NCBI RefSeq assembly: GCF_913775425.1
Contig: NZ_CAJYIS010000051.1
Coordinates: 1 to 36,151, forward strand
DNA: 36,151 bases
Source: an uncultured Enterococcus sp.
Lineage (GTDB): Bacteria > Bacillota > Bacilli > Lactobacillales > Enterococcaceae
Reading direction: 5' to 3'
The notes under the pieces were generated by a model. That model saw only the letters and a program-made list of their open reading frames with translations, was not told where the DNA came from and did no database searches. Each line of letters opens with the position of its first letter. Within the stretch, counting starts at the first letter, position 1. Positions 30,394 to 36,151 of the stretch are shown here, piece by piece. Position numbers and translations under genes: made by a program.

Positions 30394-32055
30394 TTAAACT
30401 TCTGCTGAATCTTTAGAGCGACGGAACCATAAGTATGATCCACCCATCAATAATGTACCTACTGTTAAGAACAATGCGATCCCTGTACCACCAGTTGAAG
30501 GCAAGATTCCTTTTTTCACGTTATGAATCAATTCTGGAGTTCCATCATTGTATGTTGGCGTAATTAATCCAGAAACATTGAATTTATTTACTAAAGCGTT
30601 TGGATTCACATAGTCTTTATTTGCAGCTGTTTGGATTACTTCATAGTTTGATCCATCTTTAAGCCCTTTAATAGCAAATACTGATTGATTATCTGTCAAT
30701 TTGATAATAGTAGCTTCATTTTTATTCGCTGTCCATCCTGTAAAGTTTTGACCATCTAATTTAGCGTATTTTGTTGAACCATCAACTGTTTTTTGTAAGT
30801 AGAACGATCCACCATTTACTTTAATATTGTCATTTGAAGCATCTACTACTTGGAAGTTATTCCCACCAGTATAGACATTTTTTAAGTCATAAGTGATTGG
30901 GTTACCTTCATTATCGGTAACTTTATTATCTAGAGTTACTTTACTCGTTAATTTTTCATTTGGATTTGCACCACTTGGAACAGTTGCACTATATGAAATC
31001 GTGATATCTTGATTTGCTAAAGATTGATCCGTAATTTTGATAACTAATTTTCCATTTTCGAATTTAGCATCAAAACTGTTTGAATCTTGTTTTACTGTGT
31101 GTAAAGTTCCTTCTTTATCTTTATAAGTGATAACTACAGTTTTATCATCAATAGTCAATTTAGGAGCATCCACTGTAATTGTAAATGGATCATTTGAATT
31201 GAATTTAGTACGATCTGGTACAGTTACATCAAAACCAAAGTTTATTTTTTCATTGTAATCAACGGATAGATCAATTTGTTTTCCATCTTTATCATAGTTG
31301 TGAGGGTTACTTGGATCTTTTGGATCTGTGTTTCCAGCTGTAGGTTGATTTGGATTAGTCGGATCACTTGGATTTGTTGGATTAGTTGGCTCAGCAATTT
31401 TTCCAGATGTTAAAAATTTAGGATACAGATTGATAGTATCGTTAGTATCGTTAGTTGTTTGACCAAAATATTCAGTAGTTGAATTTGGTTTCAAGTCAGG
31501 CATTGTTACGATCATCGGTGCAGCATCACCATAGACACCATTTGCATGCCCACTTTGTAAAATAAGATATGCAGTGAATTTTCCATCTTTAGTTACTGGT
31601 AAATTTGCAATCGTAGCTAATCCATCTTCATCAGTTTCTACACTCTTATCATCCATTTTTAAATCATTTAATTTTTCTGGATAGGCGCCTTTATATTGAT
31701 TGTACAGTGCCATTAACTCTTCTTGACTTCTTTGGCCATTATTGTAGTATTCTGAAATATCATAAATATCAAATGCAACTTTTGAAACAGGTGTACTTTC
31801 ACCTTTAATTGCATCAACACCATTATTTTGTTGTTTTTGTTCAGCATTATATGTTGCATTATTATATTTTAATGCATGTAATTGAATATTTACAGGTCTA
31901 GTAAAGTTTCTAGCTGTGCTTTTATCGACAGTTACTGTTCCATCAGTTGTTTGTGCTTTAGTATTGACTTCGTCTGCTTGTACATCCAATGTTCCTGCTA
32001 CTAATGGCAAGATCAACATTGCTGTTGTAATAATTCCAAATGCTTGTTTTTTCAT
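30394..32055 (-). CDS. Major pilin (backbone) of pilus A, LPSTG-anchored
   Basis: 553 residues. Signal peptide 1-27 (VQA-DE). N1 domain, pilin motif YPK at 211-213 (Lys213), Pro-rich linker about 222-251 (TNP, SDP and NP repeats), then two Ig-like domains. The sorting signal is LPSTG at 518-522 with a membrane helix and the tail RRSKDSAEV. Same architecture as major pilin B and EbpC-like backbone pilins. The C-terminal 36 residues are nearly the same as in pilin B, while the middle domains differ. The last domain has Gln475 (YEVIQT) where the E-box Glu is expected. It follows minor pilin A by 21 bp and is followed by a terminator. Confidence 0.92.
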   Translation of the reverse strand: MKKQAFGIITTAMLILPLVAGTLDVQADEVNTKAQTTDGTVTVDKSTARNFTRPVNIQLHALKYNNATYNAEQKQQNNGVDAIKGESTPVSKVAFDIYDISEYYNNGQRSQEELMALYNQYKGAYPEKLNDLKMDDKSVETDEDGLATIANLPVTKDGKFTAYLILQSGHANGVYGDAAPMIVTMPDLKPNSTTEYFGQTTNDTNDTINLYPKFLTSGKIAEPTNPTNPSDPTNPNQPTAGNTDPKDPSNPHNYDKDGKQIDLSVDYNEKINFGFDVTVPDRTKFNSNDPFTITVDAPKLTIDDKTVVITYKDKEGTLHTVKQDSNSFDAKFENGKLVIKITDQSLANQDITISYSATVPSGANPNEKLTSKVTLDNKVTDNEGNPITYDLKNVYTGGNNFQVVDASNDNIKVNGGSFYLQKTVDGSTKYAKLDGQNFTGWTANKNEATIIKLTDNQSVFAIKGLKDGSNYEVIQTAANKDYVNPNALVNKFNVSGLITPTYNDGTPELIHNVKKGILPSTGGTGIALFLTVGTLLMGGSYLWFRRSKDSAEV

Positions 32056-32076
32056 GTTTCTTCCTCCAATTAAAAC

Positions 32077-32811
32077 CTATTGTTTTTGTTTGTTTTTTTT
32101 ATGTTGTAAATAAATAAATCCCGTTGCCAGAAGGAGTATCCCTATTCCGATAAGTGAAACTTTTGTTTTGGTGCTCCCCGTGTTTGGTAAGGTGTACCAA
32201 GGACTCTCACTCGTTTCAGTTTCCACTGAAGGTGAAGTAGTCGTTGGCAATGTTTCGATTGGTTCTTTGATTTCCAAAGCCGGTTGTGTATTTTTTAGAT
32301 AAAGCTGGACCGTTTGTAATTCCTGTCCAGTTCTTGGTTCATAAAATGGTAAAATCAACATCACAGGTGCAGTAGGTTCTGTCACTTGCTCGCTCGTTTC
32401 TTCCACAAATAGATATGCAGCTTGTTTAACTACCGGCAAGGTGACTGAAGCGATCCCTAGATCATTGGTTTTGACCTGCGTCACACGTTTCAAATCTAGC
32501 GCTTGAATTTCTTTGTCATCCATTTGTGCAAATGATTTGATCCACGTCTTTGCATCAAAGTCAGACCGCTTCTGTGCATCTTGATAAATAGGCGTAGCAT
32601 CATAGACAGTAAACGAATCGTTTGCCTCAGGTGTTCCAGTCATTGAAAATCCTAGCTGACCATCTTGTTCTTTAGCTTCTGGTTGACTTGTAAACAATTG
32701 CTTATGCACGTTCACAGTAACTTGATCATAGGTACTTGCCTGAACGGGCTGCGACATATATATAGTCAACATGAATAACGGTACAAGTAAACTGATATAT
32801 CGTTTTTTCAT
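32077..32811 (-). CDS. Minor (probable base) pilin of pilus A
   Basis: 244 residues. Signal peptide 1-25 (VQA-STY). One N1-type pilin domain (VNVHKQLF, FTVYDATPIYQDA, AYLFVEETSE, VQLYLKNTQPALEIKE), Thr/Ser/Pro linker, LPNTG at 208-212, membrane helix and a Lys-rich tail. Its start overlaps the tip A stop by four bases (ATGA), so translation is coupled. It is the counterpart of minor pilin B but has a standard Gly in the sorting motif. Confidence 0.86.
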   Translation of the reverse strand: MKKRYISLLVPLFMLTIYMSQPVQASTYDQVTVNVHKQLFTSQPEAKEQDGQLGFSMTGTPEANDSFTVYDATPIYQDAQKRSDFDAKTWIKSFAQMDDKEIQALDLKRVTQVKTNDLGIASVTLPVVKQAAYLFVEETSEQVTEPTAPVMLILPFYEPRTGQELQTVQLYLKNTQPALEIKEPIETLPTTTSPSVETETSESPWYTLPNTGSTKTKVSLIGIGILLLATGFIYLQHKKNKQKQ

Positions 32812-35800
32812 CGCTTACGCCCCCTCACTTGCAAGCCTACATAAAGTAATGCGACCAGTAAGCCTAGACTAGCAAAGATCACCGCTAGACGATTTGTAAA
32901 GAAATGTCCGAAGCCACCCGTTTCAGGTAACTGTCCTTTTTTCAAGTTCAAGACTGTGACTTTCAACTGATTTTTAGTTTTACCGTCAGTAGCTAATGTG
33001 TACGTAAATGTTACTTGAGAATTTTTAGTAGTAACGGGATTACTAGATTGATCGATTTCTCTTATCTGACCATCTTTAGTGAGCTCAAAATAGATCGTGT
33101 CTTTTAGAAGTTGATACGCCGTACTTGTTTGCGTTTGATTGAACTGATAGCGTCCTGGCATCAAGTTACTTAGATCCGTAACTGTCTTACCACCACTATC
33201 TTTTTCTGTAACTGTATACTTGCCATCTAACGGCGTTTTTTTATCGTTATAATCGAACGTTTCAAAAACTAAATTAGTCGCAAGTAAAGTATTTTGAATC
33301 TTAGCTAAAGACTGTCCCTCTAGTTTTGCTTTAGCCGTACCATTTTCTTCCACGATTTCAATCGTCTTTTCAGCTGGTAGTTGATAACCAGCATTGGTTT
33401 TCGTTTCTTTTAATGTATATTTTCCAACTGGATAACTACCAAATGAAATCTTTCCATCTTTATCAGTCTCTTTGGTGATTGCAGTAATTCCATTACCAGA
33501 AAGTGTAAAGCTTACTCCAGCCATTGGTGTCTGTAGCTCGTTTACCTTAGTAAAAGCAATCTCTGCTTTGAGTGCTGGATTTTCAAATGTTAGATTTTGT
33601 TTATCCGAAAGCCAATCTTTTGGTTGAATCACCGTTTGCTTTTCTGGCATAGCATAATTGCCTACCTTGTTTTGCGTTACACGATAAGTGAATATATTTC
33701 CTGATGTATCTCTAGCAGCAACTGTAGTAAAAGTTACCGTATTCGTACTACTAGAAGCAGTTTTCGTTTCAATAACTTCCCATGTTCCATCAGCTTTCTT
33801 ACGCTCTAGTACATACGTGGCACCATTGACAGCAGCCTTATTGCCATCCACGGAACTAGCCGTAATCGTTCGCGTTTGGTAACGCGCTGAAGGGACGATA
33901 TAATCAGCTGCTATTGTATCCGCTGAATCTCGCAAAGTCGTTTGTCCGTTTGCTTGTTGGAAACGACCATCTTTAAACCCATCCTTAATCTTCAGTTTAT
34001 ACGTTAAGCGATATCCCATAAATTTATTTGGATCAGTTGAAGAAAGTGTCAAATTCGTTGCTGTGATTTTATTGTTCGCTAAACTAAAATTAGTACTATT
34101 TGCTCCTTCAGTCACTTTTAAATCAGAAGTTCTCGAAATAGTTTTTTGCGTAAAACTATTTGAGACGTACTCGAAACTATCACTTATTGGATCTTCGAAA
34201 CTACCATCATTCAAGGAATCATACGTATTTACTTTTTTGTTGATTTTAGCTAAAAGCGAAGAAATATTATTGTCGTCCGATCGAAAAACGCCATCTTTTC
34301 CCAATAACTTCATAAATGTATCAGAATTTTGATTACCTATTTCAATAGCGAATCTAGAATAATCTACATAAGGACTTCCTTTTAATTTCGTATTAAGATA
34401 ATTGATCGTCTCTTGAAGACCAGTATTCAAGTTGTATGGGTTGTCTTCTTGATCTACAAAACCATTACCGTTGTAATAGTAATTATTGCTTATTTTATAA
34501 CTCTCAATATTCGTAGTAGAGTACTGATAATTACCAACTTTATAATTAGATTGTAGTTCCCTTGGACCAACTAATGTACGATTATTCTGATATGTTGTTG
34601 TTTTATAATTATTTGGATTCGGGAATTGTGTAGGGAAACCATCTGTCACAGTAATAATAATTTTCGTTGCATCTGTTCGTCCCTCTGATTTTAAAACTTC
34701 TAATCCTGCATCCACACCGATAAATGTTGGAGTCCCATCATTACCAGGTATTTTTTGTAAAATATTGGAATTCGTAATATCAGACTTTTTATTGGTAAAA
34801 TATGAATTAGTAAACTTCGCAATATCTACAGTTGGTAATGCGTTTCTTGACTGAAACGATAAAATGGATAATCTATTATTTGAGTTGCTCTCATCCAGAA
34901 AAGAATTGGTAAAATTAGTAACCGAACTTATGATCTTATTCCACTTTGCAGTAGTCGTATAATAACTCGAATATCCCATACTTCCCGATTTATCTAAAAC
35001 TATCACTACATCCAACTTGGGCTTCGTTGTAAGTGTCTGTCCTAGCATATCCAGTTGGACTGAAAACTCTCCATCATTTCCTGTAGGTGCGATTGTTTTC
35101 TTGAACAAAGTCTTCGTCCCATTTGCATTGGTTACTTCTTGATATCCAGTGTCAAAATCACTTCCATAGTTAGCATTCTTGATAGAATCTGAAAGTTTGG
35201 AACCAAGATATTTGTTTGTTCCATTTTTAGGATAAATCCCTTGATCATCTTGGATATAATAATCTGTATTTATGTCGCTAGCACTTTGTGTCTCAGCGGC
35301 CATAAAAGTTCTAGCTGCAATCGCGGGTGTGCTTGCTTGTGTCGTACTTGTTGTCGACTCAGCAGCTGTTGTCGTTTTACTTGTTTCAGATGACTTCGTT
35401 GTGCTTGTTGTTGTACTACTTGTAGTCGTACTTGGCGTAGTTGTTTGACTATTTGCCTTACTTGATGTCGTAGCTGGATCACTAGTCGTACTTGATACCG
35501 TTGTACTCGATGTCAACGCTTGACTACTCGTTGTACTTGGTGTCGTAGCTTGACTACTTGATGTTGCCGTTACAGTTGGAATCGTAATCGTATAGGGTCC
35601 TTGTTGTTTGACCTCTAAGATATTGTTCTTCACTGTAGCTGGCGTGTTTTCTGTTGTTTCTTCGTCTAATTGAATCTCGATTTTAAGTTGGTTGATCGAT
35701 GTTGGTAAAGGTAGCGTCAATGTTTCATTGGTCGTCTGTTTAAATTGATCTTGGACATACCATTCTGTATTGTTGCTTGTATCCTTTATCCATCCTGATT

Positions 35801-36080
35801 TTTGTTCAAATGAAAGTATTTGATTATCAGCTGTCGTAAAACGGAATTTTACTTTGTCTTTCGTTGTTGCAGATTTCGTATCATAAGAAATCGATAAATT
35901 TAAATTTTGCTGATTAGATACTTCGTTAAGTGAATAGGCGACAGCTACTTTATCTGTTTGAAGCAATGATGTTTTTGTAGTGTCGGTCGTATTCGCCAAA
36001 ACTTCATACGTTTGAAATAATGGAAATACGATACTATAAATCAAAAATACGATCCCCAATAATTGTTGTTTCTTTTTCAT
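32808..36080 (-). CDS. Pilus A tip adhesin with VWA domain
   Basis: 1090 residues, complete. Signal peptide about 1-29. A beta-rich N-terminal domain (30-165) and a Ser/Thr-only linker (171-250) precede the VWA domain, with MIDAS DKSGS (Asp363, Ser365, Ser367), TPTFIG and TDGFPTQF. Toward the C-terminus come three Cna-B/SpaA-type domains, the middle one with a standard E-box (YTLKETKTNAGY), the others with YRVTQN and YQFNQT. LPETG at 1051-1055, helix and RGRKR. It matches EbpA-type tip proteins, which have about 1100 residues. AAAGGAG lies seven bases before the ATG. It is the first gene of operon A; its promoter lies partly or wholly beyond the window. Confidence 0.9.
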   Translation of the reverse strand: MKKKQQLLGIVFLIYSIVFPLFQTYEVLANTTDTTKTSLLQTDKVAVAYSLNEVSNQQNLNLSISYDTKSATTKDKVKFRFTTADNQILSFEQKSGWIKDTSNNTEWYVQDQFKQTTNETLTLPLPTSINQLKIEIQLDEETTENTPATVKNNILEVKQQGPYTITIPTVTATSSSQATTPSTTSSQALTSSTTVSSTTSDPATTSSKANSQTTTPSTTTSSTTTSTTKSSETSKTTTAAESTTSTTQASTPAIAARTFMAAETQSASDINTDYYIQDDQGIYPKNGTNKYLGSKLSDSIKNANYGSDFDTGYQEVTNANGTKTLFKKTIAPTGNDGEFSVQLDMLGQTLTTKPKLDVVIVLDKSGSMGYSSYYTTTAKWNKIISSVTNFTNSFLDESNSNNRLSILSFQSRNALPTVDIAKFTNSYFTNKKSDITNSNILQKIPGNDGTPTFIGVDAGLEVLKSEGRTDATKIIITVTDGFPTQFPNPNNYKTTTYQNNRTLVGPRELQSNYKVGNYQYSTTNIESYKISNNYYYNGNGFVDQEDNPYNLNTGLQETINYLNTKLKGSPYVDYSRFAIEIGNQNSDTFMKLLGKDGVFRSDDNNISSLLAKINKKVNTYDSLNDGSFEDPISDSFEYVSNSFTQKTISRTSDLKVTEGANSTNFSLANNKITATNLTLSSTDPNKFMGYRLTYKLKIKDGFKDGRFQQANGQTTLRDSADTIAADYIVPSARYQTRTITASSVDGNKAAVNGATYVLERKKADGTWEVIETKTASSSTNTVTFTTVAARDTSGNIFTYRVTQNKVGNYAMPEKQTVIQPKDWLSDKQNLTFENPALKAEIAFTKVNELQTPMAGVSFTLSGNGITAITKETDKDGKISFGSYPVGKYTLKETKTNAGYQLPAEKTIEIVEENGTAKAKLEGQSLAKIQNTLLATNLVFETFDYNDKKTPLDGKYTVTEKDSGGKTVTDLSNLMPGRYQFNQTQTSTAYQLLKDTIYFELTKDGQIREIDQSSNPVTTKNSQVTFTYTLATDGKTKNQLKVTVLNLKKGQLPETGGFGHFFTNRLAVIFASLGLLVALLYVGLQVRGRKR

Positions 36081-36151
36081 AGCGTCTCCTTTCTCCTAAG
36101 AGTTATCGGGTAGAAATACAAAAATAAAAGAGCAGCTGAATAATCGTGTCT
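36081..36151 (-). promoter_or_regulatory. Leader of pilus operon A (cut by window edge)
   Basis: Only 71 bases are visible. They hold the ribosome binding site (AAAGGAG) of tip adhesin A. No promoter or copy of the operator-like AGTTGT-N2-ACAACT site seen before operon B lies within them. Confidence 0.4.

Noticed and set aside
20130-36080. Pilus region as an inserted mobile island
   Set aside because: No integrase, transposase, flanking direct repeats or tRNA end was seen. Horizontal origin is possible but not shown by this window.

Overview
The window looks like chromosomal DNA of a low-GC Gram-positive coccus, most probably Enterococcus or a close relative in the Enterococcaceae. The reasons are the AT-rich sequence, strong AAGGAG-type ribosome binding sites, the spx-mecA-coiA-pepF gene order typical of Lactobacillales, and Ebp-like pilus operons with an EbpR/Mga-type regulator. 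Species cannot be fixed from sequence reading alone.

Bases 1-13,000 are mostly housekeeping genes. On the minus strand lie spx, mecA, coiA and the 5' part of pepF, a multidrug-type ABC half-transporter, a SWIM/SNF2 helicase-like ATPase, a PlsC-type acyltransferase, a ClC chloride channel and efp. A plus-strand pair (trmN6-like methyltransferase and GIY-YIG protein) sits between. Bases 12,200-15,500 are a minus-strand operon of lipoate-protein ligase plus a methionine-type ABC importer (lplA-metN-metI-metQ) whose MetN lacks the usual C-terminal NIL domain.

Bases 15,600-18,500 are the least expected part. A small sigma factor resembling streptococcal ComX/SigX (minus) is divergent from a protein resembling the Bacillus competence master regulator ComK (plus). 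Downstream of the sigma gene come DUF1659, DUF2922 and a GH25 lysozyme without a signal peptide. The intergenic region carries a 22-bp dyad and a pair of 13-bp direct repeats. Together with coiA, mecA (in Bacillus the adaptor for ComK degradation) and spx, this suggests a combined ComK/ComX-like competence or lysis control module. A plus-strand secreted LysM-CAP protein with an (A-V-E-T-P)n repeat follows.

Bases 20,100-36,100 hold two LPXTG pilus operons, all on the minus strand. Reading in the direction of transcription: tip adhesin A, minor pilin A, major pilin A, an intrinsic terminator, sortase C1, sortase C2, terminator, EbpR/Mga-like regulator, terminator, then tip adhesin B, minor pilin B and major pilin B. 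The second pilus operon has no sortase of its own. Both sortases carry, after their second membrane segment, a C-terminal Cna-B-like beta-sandwich that the topology places in the cytoplasm. Several pilin and tip domains have Gln where the isopeptide E-box Glu is expected.

Intrinsic terminators are easy to see. At four places one sits immediately in front of the next gene's ribosome binding site with no room for a new promoter, so read-through probably sets expression of coiA, the ABC transporter, clcA and the lysozyme. No rRNA, tRNA, CRISPR array or insertion sequence was seen.
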